Part shown: one piece after another, positions 36,400 through 47,600 of the stretch
Layout: each line of letters begins with the position of its first letter
Numbering within the stretch: the first letter of the stretch is position 1
From: Clarkia xantiana subsp. parviflora
Lineage: Eukaryota > Streptophyta > Magnoliopsida > Myrtales > Onagraceae
Direction: 5' to 3'
NCBI GenBank assembly: GCA_036873135.1
Contig: JAPTYO010000011.1
Span: 4,262,298 to 4,326,297 of the forward strand
DNA: 64,000 bases
Position numbers and translations under genes: made by a program
The notes under the pieces: generated by a model
What the model was told of the DNA's origin: nothing
Databases searched by the model: none
The model's input: the letters and a program-made list of their open reading frames with translations, nothing else

Positions 36400-36640
36400 C
36401 ACCACAGCTCCGGCGACCACCACCACCCCGACTCCGGCGACCACCACCAGCCTCCGGCGACCACCACCGACCTCCGACGACGACCGAAAAGCTCCGATCG
36501 GAGCTCTTTTGGCTCCGATCGGAGCTTTTCGGTCGTCGCCGGAGGTCGGTGGTGGTCGCCGGAGGCCGGTGGTGGTCGCCGAAGGTCGGTGGTGGTCGCC
36601 GGAGCCGGGTGGTGGCCGGAGCGTGGTAGCCTTAAGGGCA
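36400..36640. repeat. GC-rich palindromic core
   Basis: GGCGACCACCACC units on the left half pair with GGTGGTGGTCGCC units on the right half. At the centre GACCGAAAAGCTCCGATCGG is mirrored by CCGATCGGAGCTTTTCGGTC. Open frames on both strands here are by-products of the repeat. Confidence 0.8.
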
Positions 36641-36925
36641 TAATTAGTGTGTAGGGGTATTTTAGACATTTCACATTTTATTAATTAAATTGATAAATTG
36701 TATAATAATTACAAAATGGTATTTTTGTCTTTTCACGTGGTTCTGTTAGATTTAACAGAAAATTTGGACGGAGACTTGAAAAAACACAAAACTCATAATT
36801 CAGGCCCTTAATAATACGTTTTTTCAATTCAGACCCCTTTTGGCAACATGGGCAAACATTCAGGCCCCTATTGTGTTCTTAACCCTTTTTTTAAAGTTAA
36901 TCTCAACACCAAAGTTTCTGATCCA

Positions 36926-36940
36926 TTAAGATTTAAAAAA
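36926..36940 (+). mobile_element. Mini-insertion: TTAAGATTT plus poly(A)
   Basis: The insert TTAAGATTTAAAAAA is flanked by AAAGTTTCTGATCCA (36911-36925) and AAAGTTTCTGAACCA (36941-36955), 14/15. It shares the TTAAGA stub with 3300-3323 and 59858-59880. Confidence 0.55.
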
Positions 36941-37287
36941 AAAGTTTCTGAACCATACACTTAAAATCCATATTAAGAGCATTCGTATTTCCTTAAATAT
37001 AAGAAAATATTATGTTTATATAAAATTAATTGCTTTTTTTTTTCTTCCAAAAACCAGTTATTCTGTTTTGCAGTAATAAGTTCTGTAAATTCAGTTCTAT
37101 TGTCCACTGTAATTTTTCCGTGTATGAGATTTCCATGGAAAAGAACTATGATTTGTTGTAAATTGACGCACACTGATAACTGCAATTCGCATGTATCAAC
37201 CAATATGTTATTCTATTTTACAGACGTCCCCTGTATATCTTGTTCTATTTTACTTTGTTAAGTGATGTATATAAACGAATATATATG

Positions 37288-37324
<37 letters not shown>

Positions 37325-37408
37325 ATAATTTTAATTATAATTACTTTTTAAATTGGTCGTTAAAATTTAATAATAAAATATGTTAAGTAACACAATTGTA
37401 GACCTACC

Positions 37409-38187
37409 CAGTGTTATCAGAACCGGACCGGCGGTCCGACCGGGTTCGAACCGGAGTCGGTGCCTCCAACGGTCCGGTTCAAGCAAATTCGGAGGATATA
37501 AGTGAACCCGGTTCGAAATCCGTTTTTTTTGCGAACCGGCCGGTTCTGTGCAGACCGGGCGGTTAACCGGCCTGCCGGTTCGATACCAACAAAAGAAAAC
37601 AAAAAAACAAAAAAACAATCCCTTCCGCTCCAGTGAAACCGCCGTCGCTGCTAAACCTAATTCAGAAGAGGTTGGAGCAGCAGCATAAAAGATTGGGAAC
37701 AGCAGCAACAAAAACCTAATTCAGACAGAGCCGCAGTTGCAGAACAGTACTAAGGCAAGCAGCAGCAGCAGAACAGAGCCTCCACGCCTTTAGCAGCCTC
37801 GCCACGCCTGCCTCGCCGCCAATCTCGCCTCCAAGCGCTTCAAATCGAACACCAATCAAATTTCTGAAGAAGATTGAGGGAGAGGTGGGGAATGGGAGAT
37901 TGAGGAGTGGAAGAGTTGGAATGGGTTGAGAGGGAAATGAAGGAGCGGGGAGAACAGGGGAGGTGGAATGGGAGAGTTAGTGAGGAGAGATGAATGAGTG
38001 GTGGGTGAGAGTTGGGGGAGGAGAGAGAGACTAATGATGATAAGATGAAACTTAGAGGAGGCGTGGGATAGTAGGATATGGTGAGATAAAAGAAAAAGAG
38101 ATTGAGTAGCCGAACCGGGTTCGACCGGTCAAACCGTGAACCGGTGCCTTGGCCGGTCCGATACCCGGTCCGGTTCTGATAACACTG
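37409..38187. mobile_element. hAT-type non-autonomous element, TSD GACCTACC
   Basis: Ends CAGTGTTATCAGAACCGGAC and GTCCGGTTCTGATAACACTG-like are near-perfect inverted repeats, and GACCTACC flanks both sides (37401-37408 and 38188-38195, 8/8). It is 779 bp. The interior is CCGGTT-rich near the ends and purine-rich (GGGAGAGGTGGGGAATGGG) in the middle. No transposase frame is present. Confidence 0.88.
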
Positions 38188-38195
38188 GACCTACC

Positions 38196-40360
38196 ATTAT
38201 GTAAGCATTACATAAGTTTATGTATTCCTTGAACCACACATAAAAAGTTTACGTGATACTTTTACGGAAAGCAAAATATGTAATACCATTGTGGATATCA
38301 CTACATGAAAATTGACAATTTGTGACAGCATTTTTAAGGGAACTAATTTCATCACAATTTATAAGAATTTTGTAGGGATTTATTATGTTTTGAGGGATTT
38401 TTAAAAACTGTTTAATGAATTTTCTAACCAAGTTTTTTTGTTAGGAGCATTTCCCTTACAATAAATTTGAATGTTGTAATTGTAAGGAATTTTTACAATT
38501 CCCTCACAAATAAAATTATATGTCCCTCGCAAACAAATCTCTCATAAATGACTAGATTTTCTTGTAGTGAATATAACAAAATTCAAGAACTCTTAAATGT
38601 CGAACTAGAAAAAATTCAAGGCACTAAATAATGTTATTTTAATATATATTATTTTGCTTTAATATCATATTATTCAATAGTTATGTTTTATTACTTTTGT
38701 CTAGTATAACATTTATAATTTGAAGTAACATAACTATTATATATTATTGGCCAAAAAAAAAGTAACATAATTTAAAAAAAATCATATTTTTATACAGTAA
38801 TTTAAATTATAATGATTTTGTACAAATAAAGAGCATTTAATGTTATACATTTGTAATTTTATAACAAATTAATCAATATTGAAAACATAATTTCCGTGCT
38901 TGTATTGTGCGCATATTACTAACTATATTATAACATAATAATTTATCATAGAAGTAAAACCATATCCATATGTGCATATATCAACTACTATTATATATAT
39001 ATATATATATATAATATGCACCATGCACGTATAACGGAACAAATAAAACGTTATATTTGATTTAATAATTATTCTCTAACAAGCAAGCCCTGGGGTATGG
39101 ATAATTTAATTTGCTCAAATTTATATTAACAAGAGACTATTTCATGATCCATTTACCAACTTCTTCATATTACACTTAATTACATCTATAAACTAAAACC
39201 TCTAATTAATGACAATCTTCTTGAAGGAGAAATCTATAGCATTGTAGAACGTTATTTCATGCAACCATGCATATTATAGAACACGGTGTGAACACACAAC
39301 GTACAATATAATATATATACACATATGCACATATATATATAATCTAGCCGTAGATTTTTTTTTTTTGCTGAAATATGACTATGGATTTCATTTAGGGATA
39401 AATACGAAAAAATCAAAAGTTTAACTCATTCAATATCTATCGTTTACACACTAGCTAATAATTAGATATATTTGACTCGACAGCATTTATATATATATAG
39501 GACCGCATTTTAAACAACCCACTAGCCATATGGTGGCACGAGTTGGGACAATGACGAATTAAGAAATTTGTTTCATAGAAATTATATACATCTTTTAAAG
39601 ATACTTTTCTAACAAATGGGGTTAACATCCATATTTTATAGCATAAATTATTATATTAATTCTGACCAGAATTATTATATTAATTAACTATCATATCGTA
39701 GTTTCTCGTTTTATCTCTTAATCAAATATCTTTTAATCAAATGTCTCGAATTCAATTATAACAAAGATAATAATTTAATTAAAAATTAGAATTTTGGATA
39801 ACCAATTTAAAAAAATAAATAAAAATCGAATAACAATAATTTGTAATTGAGTCAATATTGGGTAACGATTTGACATTAACCCTAGAAAAAACCCAAAGCG
39901 ATATGCAAAAGCAAGTGTGAACACTGAATAGTTGTGTTCATAATTTAATTTTAAGAAGAATGATATATTAGTATATTTCTATTATATATATATGGGTGGG
40001 TGTATATATATATATATATATATATGATCGATGAAAGCAAAACTTAGCTCATTAAATATGTTTAACGTAAATATGTAAGCTTTCTGACTTTAGTTTATCT
40101 GCAGTTTATTGATATTAGTTGCCAAATATTTTTGTTTTGGAAGAATAGGTCTATATTGTGATGTTGAAGCTCTTAAGCAATCGATAAAAGCAAGAGATTT
40201 TTTTCTATAAAATTAGAAAAGTTAAATAACAATTATATCTAATTTCTTGAAACTAGTGTATATTTATTATCTTTTAAACAAATCATAATCAAATAAATCA
40301 GATAAAGAGTCGTATCAACTCTACAATTTTTAAGCTTTAAAATTTCATCCTAAATCTCTT
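38196..40360. other. AT-rich intergenic
   Basis: No gene was found. It contains AT dinucleotide runs at about 38993-39013 and 40004-40025 and one mini-insertion (38734-38759). Around 38310-38570 an inverted arrangement of CCCTCACAA/TTTGTGAGG-like sequence may be a decayed MITE. Confidence 0.5.
38734..38759 (+). mobile_element. Mini-insertion: TTGGCC plus poly(A), 11-bp TSD
   Basis: A 26-bp insert ending ATTATTGGCC-A7 is flanked by AAGTAACATAA (38723-38733 and 38760-38770, 11/11). It is the longest of the TTGGCC group. Confidence 0.6.
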
Positions 40361-40367
40361 GGATGCA

Positions 40368-41101
40368 TGGGAGAATGCGAGAATTACAGTAGCAATCTTG
40401 CACTCTAAAATTGCGTCGAGTTTCCTAATTTGACTGCACCGCTCGCACCGAGATTCTTTGCTTGATGAATTTCTCTTCTCGTATCCGGCTACTCGCAATT
40501 CTGCAAGAAGGGTGTGCTGGGGGTGCCCAACAAACCCTATTCGATGCTCAAAAGAGTACGCTAGAGAGGTAAAATATTATAGAAAGAAGTAAAAGTCATC
40601 AATAATGAAGTTAAGTTGTAAATGAAAGACATGAGGTTCTATTTATAGAGTTTGTTGGGTAATAATCCGGTAAATGATAGTGTTATCCTGGGATAGTGTA
40701 TAAGCGCGGGTAGGGTGGGTATAAGTCTTGTTTGGCATCGGAGGGGCCCATTGTGTTTGGTAATGTCCATGTATGTTTCATACGGGTTTCGGGGACTCAG
40801 AGTGACCATCAATAGCATAGCCTGGGTGAAAGGTCACCCGGGCATCGGGACCGGGCGCGGGAGACGCGTCGGCCCAAACTAGTCTGGATGGAGGAGTTCT
40901 CACTGGTCCGGATGGAAGTCGTCCATCCTGTCCCACGCGACCCAAACCAACTTCACGTGTCCGGGTCGTATTTTATCTCGGGGTTGTGTTTTTCAGGTCT
41001 CGGGTCACTTGATGTCCAAGTTTCGAGTTATAATCGTGTTTGGGGTCGACGTGGCGACTAAGTCGAATTTAGGTGAGGTCAATCTGGGTGTATATCCATC
41101 A
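40368..41101 (-). mobile_element. Probable solo LTR, gypsy-type
   Basis: On the minus strand it starts TGATGGATATACACCCAG (41101 downward), like the LTR start at 312. It has CTATAAATAGAACC (about 40635-40650) as a TATA region and GC-rich CCGGGT/CCCGGTC blocks as in that LTR. The left boundary (TGGGAG at 40368, with ATGCA against ATGTA flanks) is tentative. No internal domain was found. Confidence 0.5.
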
Positions 41102-41189
41102 ATGTATTTATCTTATTTATTTATTAAGTAATTTTAATGTGTATATATATATATATTTTTTAAATAATATATTCTAACTTTTATCTGTT

Positions 41190-41340
41190 GAAGTATAAGA
41201 GTGTGCGGATGACTTCACTCACAAGTTCAGACGTATGAGACAGTTGGTTAAGGCACACGTCTTATTATCTTATTATTAACATGGTCTCACAAAGTTCTAG
41301 TCTTAGTGACGTCATTTTAAAGGAAAAATTAACCTCCTAT
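41190..41340 (+). mobile_element. SINE-like repeat with tRNA-type promoter boxes
   Basis: GACAGTTGGTTAAGGCACACG resembles a Pol III A box, and AAGTTCTAGTCTTAG about 60 bp on resembles a B box (GTTCNANTC). A close relative lies in the kinase gene intron at about 50632-50720, and a third fragment at about 41450-41510. Dispersed copies with these boxes suit a tRNA-derived SINE. Confidence 0.45.
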
Positions 41341-41514
41341 TAAAAATCGTGAAGCCCATTATATCTGACCCAGAGATGGTAAAGGTCGAGGTGGTCGGGC
41401 TGATATTCATAATTTGACCCAAAGTATGTCAATGCCGAGGTGGCCGGGAAGATGTTGAAGTATAAAAGTGTGATGATGCCTTCACCCCACAAGTTCGGAC
41501 TTATAATGAAGTAA

Positions 41515-42000
41515 GGGTTAAGAACCTAAAAACAGTCTCAAGTTTTATATGTGTTGAAATTTGATGTCTCGGGATTAAAATGTTAATATAAAGAGTCTCA
41601 TGTTTCATTTTTGTTCAAATTTGGTGTCTCTGTCAGTTTTTAATGTTAAGTTAAACAGAAATTGGTCACGTGCTAGTCACGTGACTGGACGTAAAATTAA
41701 ATCCAAAAATTCTAATATATGACAGTGATCCTCACGTGCTTGAATGAAAAAGAAAAAAAATGCCATTGTGGCCCAAATAAAATTTCATCGCTACAGAAGT
41801 CCCCCGGCTGAGAAAAGTCCCTCTACTGAGAAGTCACCCGCTGAGACCTCTTACGTCCGCTCGCCGCCTCAAGAAACGTCGCTGATGAGAGCTCCAAGAT
41901 ATCACATTGTACCCAAGATAGACCAGGTACGCTGTCTTGGAGGTACGATCATCAATATTAGTTGTCCAGCCAGCATTAGAAAATACCCGAAGACGTAGCG
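41515..42000. mobile_element. Mutator-like MITE, left half only
   Basis: GGGTTAAGAACCTAAAAACA opens the stretch, followed by GTGTTGAAATTTGATGTCTC and a TCACGTGCTAGTCACGTGAC palindrome, all family features. The expected right terminus was not found, so the element is truncated. Confidence 0.55.
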
Positions 42001-43320
42001 GAGACTGGGCATGAAAAAAATATGCCATAGTGAATAGTGTCTTTTAGATAGCGCAACAATCGTTTCACGGCCACCCAGTGGAGCTCGTAGGTTTATGCAT
42101 AAACTGAGATAACTTGTTGACGGGGAATATACGTAATCTATTTATTAATATTCATAATTCATTTCTTTTTTCCATTTAGTAAATAACCATCGTTTTTAAA
42201 TAGAGTTAAAATTAATATGGACGAATATGAATATACGTTGATAAATAAATAAATGATACATTATATTTTAACTAAAATAATATAAAATGTTATAATGTAT
42301 TTCAAACTTATATCAATTGATATGCTTATTTGTAAATTTTACAGTTTCTTAAAATTTTAAATAATAAATGTCCAAGTTTCATAAACAAGTAGACATTAAC
42401 GAGACTTGTAATTGTTCAAACATCTCTAATTCATTATCATATGACACTTTATTTTTTATATATAATAATTATATTTGCACATGTTATAATATTATATGAA
42501 GGATTATAATTTAAAATGTGGATGATATTGTGCGTAAAATTTCACAAAAAATACTAATTTAATAATGTTATTCACAATTATAATTATATATTAATTAAAA
42601 TATCGTATGAAAGATATGGAATAATTAACTACTACGTTTCATTTTTTTATGGTTATATTATTATTTAAGTTTAAATCATAAGTAATGTATATAAGATAAA
42701 ATAATACACATTATAAAGTATAAAATATAACATTAAATAAAAACATATTAATTTATTCATTTAAGTTAATCTTAATGATCAGATCAATCGAATATATGCA
42801 AAGTGTTTGGTAATATTATTTATTTTATATTTATTCACATTTAATTTCACTTAATTTTATAAATTGATAACTCGAATAAATTTTACACTCCTCTCAAAGG
42901 TGCCATTGATGAAATGAGTTAAGAATTTTTTGTAAATCAATTGACTTTGAATCTCATTAGAAACCGTAGGTAAGTTTCTAAGTGTACAAATTTAGCACTC
43001 AAAATCATGACTTTCTTATTCTAAATAAATAATGAAAAAATTGAAAAAGAAAATAAGAAAACCTAAAATATTCTGTACACAATTTTTTTAATGAAGATAT
43101 TTTTCTTCGGTAAAATATAAAATGAAGATACTCCTTTTGGCAAAAAAAACAAAAAACAAAGAAAAGATAAGAAACATGTAGATACCTTTTTGGAAAAAAA
43201 AAAGTTAGTAAAATATTTGTAATGAGGACCATTTTTTAAATAACAAAAATACATATATATATAACTTATCGAGAATATTTATAACTTATATGGGTTATAA
43301 TATGTGGTACTGCATGACAT
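42001..43320. other. AT-rich intergenic
   Basis: No gene, structured repeat or motif could be supported. Confidence 0.5.
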
Positions 43321-43870
43321 ATATCCTTCGGGGTATCCACGATACGACTTCGGTCGCATCATATTCCCGTATTCTTTTGAGGAGACAGAACATTTCTTTG
43401 GCACCCTGCCCTTGCGCTAGTCCTTCGCGGATGTTCCTATGACGGGGGCGCCTTACAGAAATATCTACACCGGTCATGTGGTCATCTTCATTTTTTATGG
43501 AACTGTTTGAGTTTCAGACATACTATGGGTCCGGTTTGGTATCGCTTATTGTGCAGGTCCTCTGTTAGCTATGTCAGACTCAAGAAATGTTCTCGTACAT
43601 TCCAAAGGACTGACTTCGCCGCTGTATCAAATGGATTCCTCCTCTCCAAGCTTCTATCCTTTGCATGGGGCCATCTCCGTCAATAAGCCGATTTTGCTGC
43701 TTTAACTTTTGCTTACTAGTTGTAGTTCTGGTTCAAACGTTATTATCCTTACCTCCGTTATTTTAGCCGCATCTGCTCTACTTATTCAGGTATTGAACAT
43801 TAACCGCCAGAGCGGTTACAGTCTTTTGGTAGATAGTTTCGTTTTTCAATAAAATCGGCGCGCTTAATAT
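43321..43870 (+). mobile_element. GC-richer relic, possibly a LINE 3' end
   Basis: Composition rises sharply above the flanks. The block ends TTTTTCAATAAAATCGGCG and then returns to AT-rich DNA, which resembles 3' ends of some plant non-LTR elements. All frames are broken and no reverse transcriptase motif is seen. Confidence 0.3.
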
Positions 43871-44627
43871 AAAAAAGATATGTGGTTTATGTTTAAACTA
43901 TCGCTAAAATCATCTTTGTTATTATAAAAAATATAAAACCAAATGAATCTTCATTTACCACCTTGCATTGCATAACAATACAAGCAAGATGAAACATTTC
44001 CTAAACGTGTGTTTTTTTTTAATCAACACAACTTCCTATATTTGTGGCTTAATTTCTGTCCTTAACCTTTTTAATCTATCTCCATTAGAATATTAGATAG
44101 ATAAGAACAGTAGTCTTTGGTCTCTCTGTAAGTTTGTAGTGTCCCACTGAACTTCCCACCACCACACCTTCTCTCTCCTCCACCCACCTACCCACCCGGC
44201 ACCTACTGTAGTAGAGTGTTGAGCTCCATTCCATGAGAGCTGCCAAAGCTCCATTTCCACACTGTTTGTCTCTTGCAAGTCTCGTTTCGATTGCCGAAAT
44301 TCAATAATTCTTCCTTCACCCATGGCAGCACTCACGAAGCTCTGCAGCTCCCGATGCGTCAAATTTTCCCCATTTCCACACAAAATTTGTACTTTCCACC
44401 GAACCCATGTCTCGATTTCCATGGATGTTGTTTAATGTTGCTTTGCTCCCACTGTACGCACGGGCCTTGTTCTAATCTGACCACCCGTCGCCATTTTGTT
44501 CTTGCTTCAAGCCACCCAATTCTTCTAATTTAGTATCTTAATACTCTATGCAATTCGTCGTTCTATTGAGGTATTTTTTGGTTCAAGTGGTTGGATTCAC
44601 TGTTCCAAAGGGGTTGTTGGGGTCATA
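43871..44627 (+). promoter_or_regulatory. Upstream region and 5' leader of the receptor-like kinase gene
   Basis: From about 44100 the DNA becomes CT-rich (CTTCTCTCTCCTCCACCC), typical of a plant 5'UTR. Short open frames here on both strands resemble nothing known. Confidence 0.4.
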
Positions 44628-47600
44628 ATGATGCTGAGGCTAGTTCTGGTTATTTTCTGCTGCATCCGTGGCTTTGCTATTAGTGTTACAGGATCTGCAG
44701 GTGAGTTTCTCGCCATGATTTAGAATTGATACAATCAATCTGGCTCAGTTTTGAAAATACTGATTCATGGTTCTTAAGTATAGATTCAACTTCAAGCATT
44801 ATAAAATTCTTTCTTGATGGTGGATGATTTGGACGGCTTATTGTTTTTTTCATATGTAATTCAATGTTTTCTGAAGGGCTATCTGAATAAACACTGATTT
44901 AGGGATCCATCTTGATCTGCGGATGTAACTAATTGCTAATCACTTGATTGTTCTTACCTAAAATCAGAACTAGGTAGTTTAGTAAAATCTTTTTATCTAT
45001 GTGTATTTGTAATCTTCTTACTGGTGAGTATATTCATACAGAAATTGGCTGATCGCCGGTTGGTCGTAACGTGTTAATGCAAATTTGCAAGCAACTGTAG
45101 TTTGTTTGGAGCTTAATACTCTGAACTCATTAATCTAGATATACCTAATGTGGATACATTACGGATTCCATATGCTGCTTTAGATATAAACTTGTTTCTT
45201 GTTTGCGTTGCAACATAATTTTAGCTCCTTGTCCAATATAATTTGTCTTCTTAGGATGGTTATGGGGAGTGACTAGAAAATTCATACTGATGAAATTGAA
45301 ATCTATCAAGATCTGGAGTCTAAGTGTTTGCATACCAGAATGTTCTTCCTAATTTTAGTAAATCTACTTTTGATCGTCATATACTCTTGTTTACAGAGGG
45401 ACCAATTCCAGTTTCTCCCATAGAAGGACCAACTAGTCCAGTAAACCACGGAAAACTGCAAAATGGTAACTCCGGTTATACAGAGGGACCAAGTCCAGTT
45501 TATCCCGTAGAAGCACCAACTCCAGTTGCTCCACAGAATGGTAACTCACTATTCACTACTGTTTTTACTTTTTTGTAGTTTATATCAAAACGGCTAGAAG
45601 TATCTAAATATTAGGGTTAAGAACCTAAAAACAGTCTCAACTATAGGCTATGTTGTTAATCGCTGTCCTAGGTTTAAAATGTTGATATTCAGTGTCCCAT
45701 CTATCTGATTTGTTGCTTTCCACTTTTTTCCGACTGATTTTGCTGTTAAAATTGATGTTTTAAGCAATAGAAACATGTTGTTTTACTGTTTTCCACTTTT
45801 TCGAAGTATCAGAGTTGTTGCTTATGCGTTAGGCTTATTTGATGCTTAAAAAACATGTTTTTGTTCCATTAATTTCAAGAGAAAAAGGTAAAAATCAACC
45901 TATCTAATACTTGGTACACCGAATATCAACATTTTAAATATGGGACTGCGATTAGCAACATGACCTATATAGTTGAGACTGTTTTTACGTTCTTAACCCT
46001 AAATTTTAACCTGTAAATGTTTGAACTGTTGGAGTTCTAATGCTTCTACAATTACAGGTTCGATTCCAAGTCCATTTATTGCATCCACACCACTTGCAGC
46101 TCCTCCTTTGCCATATGACGGCTCTGCACCATCCCTTCAACCTGCAACTCCTCCAAAAGCACCACCACAAACAGTGGCCTCACCACCAACTTCTGGCAAT
46201 CAAAATCTTTCATCCCCTCCACCTATATTACCCCCTAGAAGGGCTCCAACAGGAACACCACCTATAGTATCACTTGCTCCTGGTAAATACAGTTTTTAAT
46301 TTTTTTACTATTTAGGTTTCATGGAAAAAATTTGGTCTTAACCCAGTTTTTCTGCTCCTTCGACTTTTTTTATAGCTCCTACTTCAACTCCTACAGTTAA
46401 TCCACCTCCACCTATATTAGCCCCTAGAAGGGCTCCAACAAGAACACCACCGATAGTATCACTTGCTCCTGGTAAATACAGTTCTTTTACAACTCAAGTT
46501 ACATGGAAATCATTTGTAGTTAACCCAATTTTTATGCTCCTTTGACTTTTTTGATAGCTCCTATAGTAAATCCACCGCCCTTGCCGAGCCCAAGTGTTAC
46601 CGGTGCTTCTTTACCTCCTAGGATGGCACCTGCAGTTTGGAAACCGATTGCCCCGGGTAATTGAGATTATTATTATTGTTGCTTATCACCATCATTAGAG
46701 GAAATACCGTACCTTGAGAAGTTTAACTTATAACAGAGCATCAGTAACACTTTATGATCTGTCTCTTGTTTTGTATCTTCTCTATCTAACTGATCATATT
46801 ACCAGTGGCATCTCCAAGTAATCCAACGGCTCATCTTTCGCCAGCTGCCCATCCAGTTGCACCTGAGAAATCTCCGCCGATGATTCCAGGTATTTCATTC
46901 GGATATGTTTGTTGATATGCCTACTACTAGTTGACTGTCACTGATTCACAGTCCTTTCTTGATTTGATAACCCAAAGATATGCTCTTTGAGGTACATGCA
47001 TGAGTTGCTAGATTGCCGTATTTAGACATAGGAATTAATACACCAGGGAAAATGAAACTCTAATAAAAATTCCTTCTTTCCATGCAGTTAAAATAGAAAG
47101 CTCGAAACAATTGGATTTTTTTTTTTTTTGAGATTGGGTGTGGTTACTAATACTTGTTCTGGCATGTATAGATAGAAAACCTCATTCTTGATTCGACTAT
47201 AATTTTTGTAGAAATCCTTTTCATTTGCCTCTCTTCAATGGAAGTTTATTTTCCAAGAATGTATCCTCATTTGTGGCCTATTCTGATGATTGTTTCAACC
47301 CCTAATCAAATATATATACCTTTGTTATATTTCATCTCTTCAACAAGTTTAGTAATGAGCTTAAGAATCCCTTTGTATGGTAAAGAGTTCCCAGTTCTTA
47401 GAGGAATCACATTTGAATAGTTCAACAAAGATCTTTTGGAGTTTGTATGCCATGCCCATAAGATTTAGTCTCTGGATTGAGCTACAAAATACTCTTTGTG
47501 GCTAACATCACTTTCTCTTGCACCATTATTACTATTATTATTATTATTATAAAAAAAAAAACGAACAGATTTTGTATAGCTTCCATTGCTTTAGTTTTTT

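Larger units (their letters stand above)
34291..36885. mobile_element. Mutator-like MITE, TSD TTTTTTTAA, split by a nested element
   Basis: Left end GGGTTAAG continues after a nested insertion as GAACACAATAGGGGCCTG; right end CAGGCCCCTATTGTGTTCTT-AACCC. Both flanks are TTTTTTTAA (34282-34290 and 36886-36894, 9/9). Without the nested 1849 bp the element is about 746 bp, with arms that pair over much of its length and a GC-rich palindromic core (36400-36640). It has no transposase. Confidence 0.85.

Noticed and set aside
36360..36674. Pro/Arg-rich frames on both strands
   Set aside because: By-products of the GC-rich palindrome; the same repeat gives open frames on both strands.
39340..39390. 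Another mini-insertion (T run followed by GCTGAAATATGAC)
   Set aside because: The flanks CGTAGATT and TATGGATT do not match well enough for a target duplication.
43321..43870. Organellar DNA insertion
   Set aside because: Higher GC suggested it, but no plastid or mitochondrial gene is recognisable; a LINE relic is only a weak alternative.
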